This document shows positions 1 through 8,904 of a stretch of 60,790 nucleotides of DNA, piece by piece. The stretch comes from a virus. Location: positions 1 to 60,790 of IMG/VR virus record IMGVR_UViG_3300044984_001645; one strand, written 5' to 3'. Within the stretch, counting starts at the first letter, position 1, and every line of letters starts with the position of its first letter. The notes below the pieces were generated by a model. That model was not told the origin of the DNA and made no database searches. It was given only the letters and a program-made list of their open reading frames with translations. The translations under genes and the position numbers were made by a program.

Positions 1-1
1 T

Positions 2-2299
2 TTTATTTCTCCAGACTATGTTGCGCTATCGAAAAATTTAATTACAGTTGGAAACGAAGGGTCATCTGTTGCTCTTGATGATTATGAATTTACATCTTTT
101 GCCGGTGATGTTGTTGATGAATATTATAATGGTGTAATCGATGGTTACTACATCCCAGATGAATCTGGTGTTCAAGAGTTATTTATAAAAGTTAAGAATG
201 GTGGTGTTCGCGTATTCTTTGACGATAATTTAATTATTAATGAATGGTTCAATCATGTGGGGGAATTGACAGATGTGTCAAGTACAATATCTCAAAGTCT
301 TGATTTAGATGCAGGCATTCCCTATAAGATTAGAATTGAATTCTTTCATACATTTAATACACTTGATTTAGGTGAACCTTCAAAGTTTAGTTTGGAATTC
401 TGGAGATCAATCGGCGGTTCTGACGAAATAGTCCCCGCTACAGACTGTGCAACCATCGTAGCCTTTGACGCAATAGGCTCTAGGAACGCTTCTCCCGTGA
501 TTTCTAATAAGAATGCCAACCATCATAGGAATGATGCAATTTATGTCAGTACGGTCTCTTTGGCTCAAGCCTCGGGTCTCGTGTCTGAGCCAGAAAATAA
601 ATCGGTTAACTTGAATGGAACAGGATATGTACGAATCCCCTACCATGAATCAATTGACCCATCAAACTCTGTTAACCCATGTTACACCGGAGAATGGTCA
701 ATTGAAATTTATGCCAAGTTTCCCACAGTATTCAGCGGTGACGGAGAATACCTTGGAAGTTGGAAAACATCCGTTACAGCTAGTGGTTTTGAGTTTTTTA
801 ATAAATCAGATTCTCATGGTATCCGTGTTGTTCAAACGGGCGGAACAGTCAAGACAGTTTCTTCAGCGACACCATTATCTACAACTAACTTTTCCCATAT
901 TGTAGCAACCTTCAAAGATGGTGTTTTGAAGTACTATGTTAATGGTCAGTATGTTAGTCAAGTAACTAGTATTACAACTCTTGTGAAATGGGTTAACGAC
1001 ATCGCAATCGGTGGTCGTGGTGCTTCTTATGTGGAGTATGTTGATGAAGCAACGCCTTACGGGGAAACTTTTTCGGGTACTAAGCGTTCTTTCATTATAG
1101 ATGAATTCGCTATCTATAATTCAGCTCTGTCTGCTCAGCAAATAACTAATAGGTATGTTACCACTCAAATCCAACCATTAACCGTATTCCCATTCCTGTA
1201 TGGCAACGAAAGCAGTATTCGAGAAATTATTGATACTATCTCTTTGGCTGATTTTGGTCGTATGTACATTGAAGAAACTGATAATGCAAGATACGATCAC
1301 TTCAATAGATTCTTTGAATCCTCAATTGATCAACACGCAAATGTTCAAGCATCTATTTCTGGCGACACACACATTACATCAGCTGACTTCAGTGTTCAAC
1401 TTCAAGTTAACAAGGTAACAGTAAATATTGCCGGATTGACATCTATTCTTCAGGGTCGTCAAGGTCTTTGGAATGCAGATGATCCAACAACTCTTGGTGT
1501 TGTTACATTAGCTGCAAATGCAACATCATCTTCAACAAGTATCACCGTTGATACAACAGACAACCCTCCATTCCCCAAGAACGGTTATTTAAAGATTGAT
1601 AGTGAGATTGTAAAATACACATCAATTACATCAAACACATTCAAGGGTCTTGAGAGAGCACAGTTTGATACAGTTGCTGCTGCACATACCACAGGGGCAA
1701 GAGTTCGGGAAGTTAAGTATTACGATATCAAATACGATAAGGCTCCTGCTTTTGATATTCAGAGTCCATTCATCAGCGCTATCCGTTATGAAGATCCAGA
1801 CCTTGTTGAGATTCACAGGTTCTTGCCGACAGCTTATGGTGCGGAGCTAATCATGGCTGCTTCAAACTCGGTTGAGCCAAATACTTTTGCTTATCTTCAG
1901 GGAACAAACCCTCTTACTGGAGAAGTCCAGTTGACATCAATTGCTGGTACGCCAATTCTGACTACAGAGCAAGCAAGTCAGGTCAAGAAGCAGAGCGGAA
2001 CTCTTGCTTCTGATATTAGAAAGTATGGTCTGAAGGAGATTGTCATTGATAATCCTTATATTACAGACGCAGCACACGCTACGAAAATAGCTGATTTTAT
2101 GATTTCTAAACTGGCAGAACCCGTTCCTATCATCAATATCAACGCAATGGCTATGCCTAAATTGCAATTGGGGGATAAGATTCGTATTACATCAATGAAT
2201 TCACTTGATATAATTAATAGTGATTACTGGGTAGTGTCTCACAGTATGAGCGTTGGGGATTCCTTGGATCACACAATTGCATTAAGGAAGGTTGTCTAA
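2..2299 (+). CDS. Tail protein with PA14-like and LamG-like domains (5' end cut by window)
   Basis: The reading frame is open from base 2, so the gene starts left of the window; an internal ATG at 257 is not the true start. Visible residues begin with a PA14-like stretch (around GVQELFIKVKNGG and VFFDDNLIINEW), a carbohydrate-binding beta fold. It is followed by a concanavalin/LamG-like region with EWSIEIYAKF, HIVATFKDG, YVNGQYV and FIIDEFAIYN. The C-terminal third resembles the domain that ends many siphovirus baseplate or minor tail proteins. The stop overlaps the start of the next gene by one base. Likely role: tail-tip or baseplate protein binding host surface sugars. Domain calls are by eye. 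Confidence 0.75.
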   Translation, partial: FISPDYVALSKNLITVGNEGSSVALDDYEFTSFAGDVVDEYYNGVIDGYYIPDESGVQELFIKVKNGGVRVFFDDNLIINEWFNHVGELTDVSSTISQSLDLDAGIPYKIRIEFFHTFNTLDLGEPSKFSLEFWRSIGGSDEIVPATDCATIVAFDAIGSRNASPVISNKNANHHRNDAIYVSTVSLAQASGLVSEPENKSVNLNGTGYVRIPYHESIDPSNSVNPCYTGEWSIEIYAKFPTVFSGDGEYLGSWKTSVTASGFEFFNKSDSHGIRVVQTGGTVKTVSSATPLSTTNFSHIVATFKDGVLKYYVNGQYVSQVTSITTLVKWVNDIAIGGRGASYVEYVDEATPYGETFSGTKRSFIIDEFAIYNSALSAQQITNRYVTTQIQPLTVFPFLYGNESSIREIIDTISLADFGRMYIEETDNARYDHFNRFFESSIDQHANVQASISGDTHITSADFSVQLQVNKVTVNIAGLTSILQGRQGLWNADDPTTLGVVTLAANATSSSTSITVDTTDNPPFPKNGYLKIDSEIVKYTSITSNTFKGLERAQFDTVAAAHTTGARVREVKYYDIKYDKAPAFDIQSPFISAIRYEDPDLVEIHRFLPTAYGAELIMAASNSVEPNTFAYLQGTNPLTGEVQLTSIAGTPILTTEQASQVKKQSGTLASDIRKYGLKEIVIDNPYITDAAHATKIADFMISKLAEPVPIININAMAMPKLQLGDKIRITSMNSLDIINSDYWVVSHSMSVGDSLDHTIALRKVV

Positions 2300-4278
2300 T
2301 GGCAAGAATCAGGATTGCTGGAACATCTGGTGCTTCCGAAAATACAATTGTATTCTCCCCTGCTGGTGGTCACTCTCATAATGGTAGAAACTCATCCTTA
2401 ATTGATTCAACTGCTTACTCAGTGTATGACTTCTCTCCGACCTTTGTGGGAACAGAGGTTAATCCTGATAGAGCTGTCCGCCAAGAGAATAACAGGATTG
2501 CATTTGAAGATTTGATTAAGAGAGTTGTTAATAACTCTGTTCTTGCACCTGCCGGTATTCGTCTAGAGCCGGGGTCATTGAATGGTTCATTGATTATTGC
2601 CAATACAATTACAGCAAATCAACTTGCTGCAAACACAATCACTGCAGATGAGATTGCTGCAGGAACCATTACAGCAACCCAACTTTCATCAAACATCATC
2701 TTGGTTAACAATATAATTAGAAGCAATAATTATAACGGGACCATCGCTGCTAATGGTGCAATAACGGCAAATGGTAATACTGGTTGGGCAATAACATCAT
2801 TTGGAAGCGCTGAATTTTCCAATGCAGTAATTCGTGGAAATGTAACTGCAAACGCAGGATCAATTGGTGGATGGACAATTAATTCAAACTCCATCACAGC
2901 TGGTAGCACCACTCTTTTCTCAACGGGGGCAGCGACTTTTGGAAACACAGCCATTGCTGCCAATGGTCAAATTACAAATGGTGGATATACGCTTTCAAAC
3001 ACTGGGGTGTTAACAGCGACAGGTGCCAACATTTCAGGATCAATTACGGCTACAACATTAACTGCAACCACCAATGGTCGCATTGGACCATTTGACATTA
3101 CAGCTGATTCATTCAAGAGTACAAGTTATAATTCTCAAAACTATATGGAAATTTTGAATTATGGAGATATAGCAATATACTCTTCCCCCCTTGATGGCGG
3201 GCATGCTAATATGAGGCATAGAACTGATTTAGTGGGTGAGTACATTCAAGTCGCTAGACTCGCTGGATATGGTACCAATGCTCCGGCAATAAATAGATAT
3301 ATAAATCTTGGAAGCTCAAATGGTGCTCCCGGAAACATTGGTATTGAAATTGTTGAAGATAATGTTTCAAAATTTAGAGTGTATCAAGATGGGAACTTGA
3401 CTACTGCTGGATTTGTGGCAGTAGGTGGAACTGGAATAACCGATGCAGGCTCAGTTTCTGCAAATGGCTGGTTTCGCTCCACTGGAGCTACTGGATGGTA
3501 TAACCAAACTTATGGTGGTGGTATCTATATGATTGATACTACTTGGGTTCGTGTCTATAACAATAAAAACTTTTACACCAATGGCGTAATTCGCGCCGAA
3601 ACATCACTACAAGTTGCTGGTAATGCGACTGCTGACAATGGTTGGGAATTTCGCCCGTGGACTGCAAATGCTAATTACATGTCTATTGCTACTTTGTCAA
3701 TGAGCGGTGCTGAATACTGCATGCTTGCTGACGGTACGAATACTTTTATTGGTGCTGGTACTAGTGGTAATACATATATAAGAGGAGCAGCCAATGACTC
3801 AAGTGGACAAGTGCGTGTTACTGCAGGCACAGTTGAAGTGCTTGGAACTTTCTTTATTCCTTCTATTTCAGTTAATGATAGTACCGACTATGTTATGCGC
3901 AGGGCTTCAGATGGAGCGTTTTTCATAAAATCATCTCATAGAGATTTAAAGGAAAACATATCTACTATACCTGATGCGCTCAGCACAATAAATAAATTAT
4001 CCCCAATGACTTTTAATTGGAAACTAAGCCCTGAAGATAGTAAAGATCAATTTAATGTTTTGACTAAACAGACATATAAGTCTATGGGATTCATTCTTGA
4101 AGATGTGTTAGAAGTTTCTCCCGAATTAGTAACATGGAGAACCAACAAAGAAGACGATTCAGTCCATCCCGGATACTGGAAGATTGACGACTTTATTGCT
4201 TTGGCTATTCAGGGAATCAAAGACTTGAGCAAAAAAGTTTCAGACCTTGAGTCGGAACTTTCAATCTTAAAAGGATAA
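2299..4278 (+). CDS. Tail fibre/spike with C-terminal S74 intramolecular chaperone
   Basis: 659 aa. The N-terminal part has imperfect repeats of the NTITANQLAANTITADEIAA kind, typical of trimeric fibre shafts. The last about 110 residues match the Peptidase_S74 / endosialidase chaperone pattern: SSHRDLKENI, then a KLSPMTFNWK segment, GFILEDVLEVSPELV, and a final coiled coil ending at SDLESELSILKG. In known members this domain trimerises the fibre and then cuts itself off just before a conserved Ser, here in the SSHRDLK motif. The start overlaps the preceding tail gene's stop. Role: receptor-binding fibre, well supported by the chaperone end; the receptor is unknown. Confidence 0.85.
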   Translation: MARIRIAGTSGASENTIVFSPAGGHSHNGRNSSLIDSTAYSVYDFSPTFVGTEVNPDRAVRQENNRIAFEDLIKRVVNNSVLAPAGIRLEPGSLNGSLIIANTITANQLAANTITADEIAAGTITATQLSSNIILVNNIIRSNNYNGTIAANGAITANGNTGWAITSFGSAEFSNAVIRGNVTANAGSIGGWTINSNSITAGSTTLFSTGAATFGNTAIAANGQITNGGYTLSNTGVLTATGANISGSITATTLTATTNGRIGPFDITADSFKSTSYNSQNYMEILNYGDIAIYSSPLDGGHANMRHRTDLVGEYIQVARLAGYGTNAPAINRYINLGSSNGAPGNIGIEIVEDNVSKFRVYQDGNLTTAGFVAVGGTGITDAGSVSANGWFRSTGATGWYNQTYGGGIYMIDTTWVRVYNNKNFYTNGVIRAETSLQVAGNATADNGWEFRPWTANANYMSIATLSMSGAEYCMLADGTNTFIGAGTSGNTYIRGAANDSSGQVRVTAGTVEVLGTFFIPSISVNDSTDYVMRRASDGAFFIKSSHRDLKENISTIPDALSTINKLSPMTFNWKLSPEDSKDQFNVLTKQTYKSMGFILEDVLEVSPELVTWRTNKEDDSVHPGYWKIDDFIALAIQGIKDLSKKVSDLESELSILKG

Positions 4279-4280
4279 AA

Positions 4281-5303
4281 ATGAACCAAGAAATTATAGA
4301 TAAGTTTGTTGAAATAGAATCAGATATAAGACTCACCGTAAGTCCATATTCGGAAAACTCATACTTGCAAATTGACAAATTTTTTATGACTGATTTTGAT
4401 TATCCAACATTAAATATTGTTGATAAAATTAAACTTACAGATTTTGAAATGTATTGCATTGATGCCATAACAGAAGAAAAAATTGTCTATCCATCAGAAG
4501 ATTACACATTGCTTTCAGTTAAAGATAAAATACTTGTTGTATTCCATAACTACCGCACTTTTACTCCTAAAACATATTTATATGCAGAATATAACGGGTT
4601 GAAATCATTGATTCAAGTTTCGGTATTTGAAGACATAAGACGTTTTTTCCACTCAGGAAAAGACCATTCTTGGGGTTCTTTTTTATTTGCTGGTTCTAAA
4701 ATTATAAATAAAACTGATTTTCCTGAAAACTCTTTGCGTTGCGATATAAATGATTATGGTCCTAAGTACTGGACAAACGATGGGGGCACTAACAATATTG
4801 AAGAATCAAGTTTCAAAGACAAAAAAGTAAACCTTAATGAAGTAGAAGAGTTCTCAATGCTGGTGTCTGTTCCAAGACAAGGACACATTATTTATTTAAG
4901 ACTTAAACCAATTGACGGAGTGCTATTAAGTGATGATTTCAACAATGATGCAGTTGTCCCAGCAGTAACTAGAACAATCTTTGAATTGATGAAATTAATA
5001 TCCGAATGGGCATCGGTATCTGAGGAGCCATTCAATAATACTCAAGACATCTCTACTAAAGCAAAAGGGTTTATTGACGGGCTAGGTATTCCTGAGCCTA
5101 TCAAAGACTCTATTGACTCTTTGCAAACAGACATGCAAGTTTATAGATATTTAGCTGGTAGTGAGAATGCAAGACAACGACCTCCGCTTGAAGAAGTCGC
5201 TCCTATGCCCCAATCAGTATATGATTGGTTCAAGCAGCAATTTTGCTATAGGTCTTTTAGTAACTTAATCCTTTACCACCCTGTATTTAATGATAAAACA
5301 TAA
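4281..5303 (+). CDS. Probable virion protein of unknown function
   Basis: 340 aa, starting 2 bases after the tail-fibre stop with the RBS (AAAAGGATAAAA) inside the end of that gene, so it is translated from the same late transcript. No family was recognised. The sequence is acidic and mixed alpha/beta, with no membrane segment or signal peptide. Position between the fibre and another tail-type protein suggests a structural or fibre-assembly role, which is inference from context only. Confidence 0.7.
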   Translation: MNQEIIDKFVEIESDIRLTVSPYSENSYLQIDKFFMTDFDYPTLNIVDKIKLTDFEMYCIDAITEEKIVYPSEDYTLLSVKDKILVVFHNYRTFTPKTYLYAEYNGLKSLIQVSVFEDIRRFFHSGKDHSWGSFLFAGSKIINKTDFPENSLRCDINDYGPKYWTNDGGTNNIEESSFKDKKVNLNEVEEFSMLVSVPRQGHIIYLRLKPIDGVLLSDDFNNDAVVPAVTRTIFELMKLISEWASVSEEPFNNTQDISTKAKGFIDGLGIPEPIKDSIDSLQTDMQVYRYLAGSENARQRPPLEEVAPMPQSVYDWFKQQFCYRSFSNLILYHPVFNDKT

Positions 5304-5338
5304 TGAATGAACAACTAGAATACAAACCCTTGAGGGTG

Positions 5339-5344
5339 TATAAT
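5339..5344 (+). promoter_or_regulatory. -10 box TATAAT for a leaderless transcript
   Basis: TATAAT lies 8 bases before the ATG at 5353, and no Shine-Dalgarno precedes that ATG, so transcription would begin at or near the start codon. No clear -35 box is visible. The same layout occurs at 6479 and 28247. Confidence 0.55.
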
Positions 5345-5352
5345 AGGTAGAT

Positions 5353-6015
5353 ATGGCTTACGAAAACTATTCATTTGTGTCTTGGACAGCTGGAACCCCC
5401 ATCTCAAGCGACCGTCTGGGTCAAATGTCCACCAATATTGGTCAAGTTAAAGATGCTACTGATGACAACCCCAAGGGGATTCTCAAGCTAAAGACTATTT
5501 CTGGTACCACATTCGGTCCCTACTCATCCTTCAATACAGAGCATGAGATTATTTCCCTAGAGAACGAGGGCGGTGGTGGTGTTAACAACCTCGTTAATGT
5601 TGGAGTTAACCGTTATTACAGACTTACGCTTTCATTCCCCGGAATAAGTATTCTCAATGCGGGTGCTGAGGATTCAACATATTTGATTACACTAAACGAG
5701 GGCACAACATCTGCTCCAATAGTTCTTTCAACTTGGAAAGTAACAGCTGGTCCGTTTACTTTTATTGATACTGCAACTCTTGCTGCCAATATTGGAAATC
5801 ATAAACTTAAATCCTCTTCGTTTGCAACAAGAATTGGTGCAGGAACTTACTCAACAATTTTTGATAGCACAGGTTCTGGTGTTACAAATAAAAGATATTA
5901 TATTGGAATCACAAGAGATGATGGTTCCACTCAGAATAATAACCCAACCTTTCAGATCCTCACTAGCGATGCCAGAATGCAATTTTATGCAGAAGACATC
6001 GGAGGGTCTGTATAA
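5353..6015 (+). CDS. Minor tail / virion-associated protein
   Basis: 220 aa. The N-terminus (MAYENYSFVSWTAGTPIS followed by DRLGQM) resembles the opening of many actinophage minor tail proteins, in which a short Trp-Thr-Pro-Leu/Ile motif precedes a helical segment; the rest looks beta-rich. It has its own leaderless-type promoter just upstream, so it may be transcribed separately from the fibre genes. Function is inferred from position after the fibre and from the N-terminal pattern. Confidence 0.6.
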   Translation: MAYENYSFVSWTAGTPISSDRLGQMSTNIGQVKDATDDNPKGILKLKTISGTTFGPYSSFNTEHEIISLENEGGGGVNNLVNVGVNRYYRLTLSFPGISILNAGAEDSTYLITLNEGTTSAPIVLSTWKVTAGPFTFIDTATLAANIGNHKLKSSSFATRIGAGTYSTIFDSTGSGVTNKRYYIGITRDDGSTQNNNPTFQILTSDARMQFYAEDIGGSV

Positions 6016-6018
6016 CAA

Positions 6019-6459
6019 ATGTCTTCAAGCCCGCTTGCTTCTCAGCGGAAAGACATTCCTTGGACAGATAGATCATCTGTCGGTGATTTAAACCCCAACT
6101 ATGCTGGTGGAAAATACATAGATGATAAAGGTTATGTTCGGGTTTTGATGCCGGAACATCCTTCCAATATCAAAGGCTACATCTATGAGCATCGTGCAGT
6201 CATTGAGCACTACCTTCGCAGATTTCTTAATCCTTGGGAGACCGTTCATCACATTAATGAAATCAAGAGTGATAATCGTGTAGAGAACTTGTTTCTTTGC
6301 ACACATCCTGAACATAGTGCAATTCACAGAGAAGGAAAGCGCCCAAGTCAGGATCATCGTGATAAGCTACGAGCTAATATGAAGCAGAGAAAAAAGGTTG
6401 TAAAAAAGAGTTTGAAGCCTCGTTTTGATGCCCGACCAAAAAAAACTAATTTTGAGTGA
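6019..6459 (+). CDS. HNH endonuclease (HNH_3 type)
   Basis: 146 aa. The centre reads VHHINEIKSDNRVENL, the His-His-x-Asn-x(n)-Asn-x(3)-Asn core of HNH_3 nucleases, preceded by a YEHRAVIEHYL helix and followed by HPEHSAIHREG. The basic C-terminal tail is Lys/Arg-rich. Such free-standing enzymes in phages are often homing endonucleases; no intron is apparent here. It sits between a tail gene and a metallophosphoesterase, in a 3-base gap after the former. Confidence 0.8.
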   Translation: MSSSPLASQRKDIPWTDRSSVGDLNPNYAGGKYIDDKGYVRVLMPEHPSNIKGYIYEHRAVIEHYLRRFLNPWETVHHINEIKSDNRVENLFLCTHPEHSAIHREGKRPSQDHRDKLRANMKQRKKVVKKSLKPRFDARPKKTNFE

Positions 6460-6478
6460 AAATCGCATTCCTTGCGTG

Positions 6479-6484
6479 TACAAT
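6479..6484 (+). promoter_or_regulatory. -10 box TACAAT for a leaderless transcript
   Basis: TACAAT ends 7 bases before the ATG at 6492, inside the end of the surrounding A/T-rich junction. There is no Shine-Dalgarno for that ATG. The context GTGTACAATTATCCTTATG parallels GTGTATAATTGCACCTATG at 28244. It decides the start at 6492 over an in-frame GTG at 6456. Confidence 0.55.
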
Positions 6485-6491
6485 TATCCTT

Positions 6492-7685
6492 ATGAAAATT
6501 TGTGAGACCGAAGGTTGCCCATTGGAGTTTGAACCCAATACGGCAAATCAAAAGTATGCAGATTCATCGTGTAGAAAATCTATCGACACAATGGGTCTTT
6601 GTAAATATAGAAAAGAGAATGGATTAGTTCCAATGCCTAAAGATGCATTAACAGGGGGGGAACCTCAAACAGAAACAGAATTGAAGATTAGCTATACAAA
6701 GCTTCTTCAGGAATATGAAAAGATTAAGACAAAGGAAGATCATCTTGCCAATGCCGTATTTAGAGCGGTTAAAGAAGGTTTGTCTGACTACAAGCATGTT
6801 CCTGTTCCAAAGCCTCCTGCTGACCGCAGGAAGGGCACTGAGGAGGTTGCAGTCGCTGTCATCGCAGACTGGCAATTGGCTAAGGTTACTCCTGACTACA
6901 ATACTGAAGTCTGTGAACGCAGAATTGACCAGTATGCAGACAAGATTATTCACCTCACTGAAATTCAAAGACAAGACCATCCTGTGCGTGAACTTCGCAT
7001 TTGGGCGCTGGGAGACATTGTTGAGGGTGAGTTAATCTTTCCCGGACAAAGCTTCCTTGTAGATGGTGGTCTGTATCGTCAAATTACTGTTGATGGTCCA
7101 AGAATAATGAAGAACTTTATTACAAAGATGCTTGCCAACTTTGAGAAGGTTACATTTGTCGGGGTCATTGGTAATCATGGCTCTATCGGTGGTCGTGCAA
7201 GGCGTGATCATGACCCAGAAACAAATGCGGATAGAATGCTTTATCGCATTGTTGAGCTGATGTTTGACGGAGAGAAGCGCATTTCTTTTAATATTCCAGA
7301 TGGTCGTGGTGAACGCCATTGGTATGCGATTGATTCAATTGGTAAGTATAAGTCATTGCTTATACATGGAGACCAATTCGGTAGTCTCTCATCATTCTAT
7401 TCTTTCCAGAAGAAAGTCTATGGATGGAAGATTGGCGGAATTGAACGCAAAGACAATGATGGGAATCTTATTGATGAGTTCAATGATGTTTACTTTGGAC
7501 ACTTTCATACTCCAACAAAGATGACATTTAATACAGTGCAGTGTCGTATTTCTGGTAGTCCAGAATCAACTAACACTTATGCTATTGAGGTTCTAGGCGC
7601 TGTTGGTCAAGCTTCACAGCCTTTGATGTTTGTTCACCCCGAGAAGGGGATTGTCACAGCAGAGTACACTTGCTGGCTGGATTGA
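6492..7685 (+). CDS. Calcineurin-like metallophosphoesterase
   Basis: 397 aa from ATG 6492 (a GTG at 6456 would add 12 residues but lies upstream of the promoter). The N-terminus has a possible small zinc site (CETEGC ... C ... C). The phosphoesterase motifs appear in order: VIADWQ (in place of DxH), LGDIVEG, GVIGNHG, LLIHGDQFG and FGHFH. These residues bind a two-metal centre in this superfamily. The His-to-Gln change in the first motif is unusual for the family. The substrate is unknown; phage relatives may act on nucleic acid or nucleotides. Confidence 0.85.
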   Translation: MKICETEGCPLEFEPNTANQKYADSSCRKSIDTMGLCKYRKENGLVPMPKDALTGGEPQTETELKISYTKLLQEYEKIKTKEDHLANAVFRAVKEGLSDYKHVPVPKPPADRRKGTEEVAVAVIADWQLAKVTPDYNTEVCERRIDQYADKIIHLTEIQRQDHPVRELRIWALGDIVEGELIFPGQSFLVDGGLYRQITVDGPRIMKNFITKMLANFEKVTFVGVIGNHGSIGGRARRDHDPETNADRMLYRIVELMFDGEKRISFNIPDGRGERHWYAIDSIGKYKSLLIHGDQFGSLSSFYSFQKKVYGWKIGGIERKDNDGNLIDEFNDVYFGHFHTPTKMTFNTVQCRISGSPESTNTYAIEVLGAVGQASQPLMFVHPEKGIVTAEYTCWLD

Positions 7686-7722
7686 TAATTAAGTTTATAG
7701 AAATGAATATAGAGAGTAAGAG

Positions 7723-8181
7723 ATGCTAACAGCAAAACTAATTCAAAATAAATTCTATTTGTATTCTGGGACTATCGTTAAGATCAAGAAAATTAATAAA
7801 TCTGTAAATAAGATTTATGTTGAAAAGCTTATTGATGACTCTAGGGTTGTCATTCCATTCCAGCAGAATGAGCTTCTTCTAAAGCGTATTTATACTGTTG
7901 GTGAAGTTGCTAAGATTGTTGAAAGAAGACCAGATACAATACGAAAGTACGAAAAAAGAGGGTTAATACCAAGTGCAGAAAAATTTGGTTCTGAATACGG
8001 TGCGTACTCTTCTTGGCGGTACTATAATGAAGACGATGTTTACCAGATGGTGGAGTTTTTTAGCTCTAGAAATCCGGGTAGACCAATGAACGATGCTGGT
8101 ATCAGCATTGATAATAAAATAAAAACACTAAACGATAAAGTTAAGTTAACAACAAGGGAGCGTTATGTCTCAGGAAAATGA
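7723..8181 (+). CDS. MerR-type helix-turn-helix protein
   Basis: 152 aa. Residues about 65-115 form a MerR-like winged helix: YTVGEVAKIVERRPDTIRKY, then a wing with EKRGLIPSA and SWRYYNEDDVYQMVEF. The N-terminal 60 residues are basic and beta-rich, with no recognised fold. No C-terminal effector domain is present, so it is closer to a phage excisionase-like or transcription-factor module than to a metal sensor. It begins the transcript that leads into the replication genes. Confidence 0.75.
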   Translation: MLTAKLIQNKFYLYSGTIVKIKKINKSVNKIYVEKLIDDSRVVIPFQQNELLLKRIYTVGEVAKIVERRPDTIRKYEKRGLIPSAEKFGSEYGAYSSWRYYNEDDVYQMVEFFSSRNPGRPMNDAGISIDNKIKTLNDKVKLTTRERYVSGK

Positions 8182-8371
8182 AATTGAAATTTGGGCATCT
8201 ATTGGTGTCACCAAAAATCTAGGCAACTACGAATCACTTAGGCTAGATGCCGGTGCAAGAACCAAAGCTTCATCCACAGAGGATGAGAAGGCTTGGGAGA
8301 AACTGTGGGCATCCATTGATGCTCAGATTGAAGCGAAACTCCAAGAACTGGATAATGGCACTAGCAAGTAA
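8165..8371 (+). CDS. Small acidic hypothetical protein
   Basis: 68 aa, overlapping the MerR-type gene by 17 bases, with a GGGAG RBS inside that gene. Rich in Glu, Ala and Lys and predicted helical; the ending DEKAWEKLWASIDAQIE looks amphipathic. No family recognised. The tight overlaps on both sides support translation. Confidence 0.6.
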   Translation: MSQENEIEIWASIGVTKNLGNYESLRLDAGARTKASSTEDEKAWEKLWASIDAQIEAKLQELDNGTSK

Positions 8372-8654
8372 CTGGAAGAGAAATGCACTCTGTGCGAGCG
8401 ATCCTAAACAGTACACTTGGTGGTCTTATGATAAAGACGACATTGCTTATGCAAAACAAGGTTGTTCTCGTTGCTCGGTTCGTAGAGAGTGCTTTCTTTC
8501 AGCTTGGGAATCAGATGAATTCTATGGTATCAATGGTGGAATCTCAGAGTTTGAGTTTCTATTAAGAACATGGAAGAAATCAAAAAAGGAATCCAATGTT
8601 AACTGGAAAAAAACTGATAGAGATCTTCAAAAAATCATGCGAGAAATCGCATAA
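8355..8654 (+). CDS. WhiB-like Fe-S protein
   Basis: 99 aa from ATG 8355, which overlaps the preceding gene. The four cluster-binding cysteines are visible: one near residue 13 (NALCAS), then CSRC and the Cys of RRECFLSAW. They are followed by the YGINGG turn that matches the G(V/I)WGG motif of Wbl proteins. This family is confined to actinobacteria and their phages and binds sigma factor or DNA through a [4Fe-4S] cluster. Phage homologues can rewire host transcription. A basic tail follows. Confidence 0.88.
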   Translation: MALASNWKRNALCASDPKQYTWWSYDKDDIAYAKQGCSRCSVRRECFLSAWESDEFYGINGGISEFEFLLRTWKKSKKESNVNWKKTDRDLQKIMREIA

Positions 8655-8904
8655 GCTTTTTATACCAGACTCTCCAAGGCAAGAATCCGTTGCGGATGCC
8701 TTGGCAAAACATTATGATAGTGAAATTCTTGAAAAAGCTATTGACTATTATATTAAAAAAAATCACGGTCCATTCTTAATCTTTGACTTTGCCATTGAAT
8801 CACGAACAGTGTTTGATAAGGTGAAGTTTGAAGAGGAAGCAAAAAACCGTTTCCGCAACCTAGTAAAAGAAACCCACGACAGATTGGCATCTGATGAACT
8901 ATGA
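8596..8904 (+). CDS. Hypothetical protein preceding the helicase
   Basis: 102 aa, overlapping the WhiB gene by 59 bases and the helicase gene by 11. Helical and highly charged, with no recognised motif. Its place directly before a DnaB-type helicase is where phage helicase-loader or accessory genes often lie, but nothing in the sequence proves that role. Confidence 0.65.
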   Translation: MLTGKKLIEIFKKSCEKSHKLFIPDSPRQESVADALAKHYDSEILEKAIDYYIKKNHGPFLIFDFAIESRTVFDKVKFEEEAKNRFRNLVKETHDRLASDEL

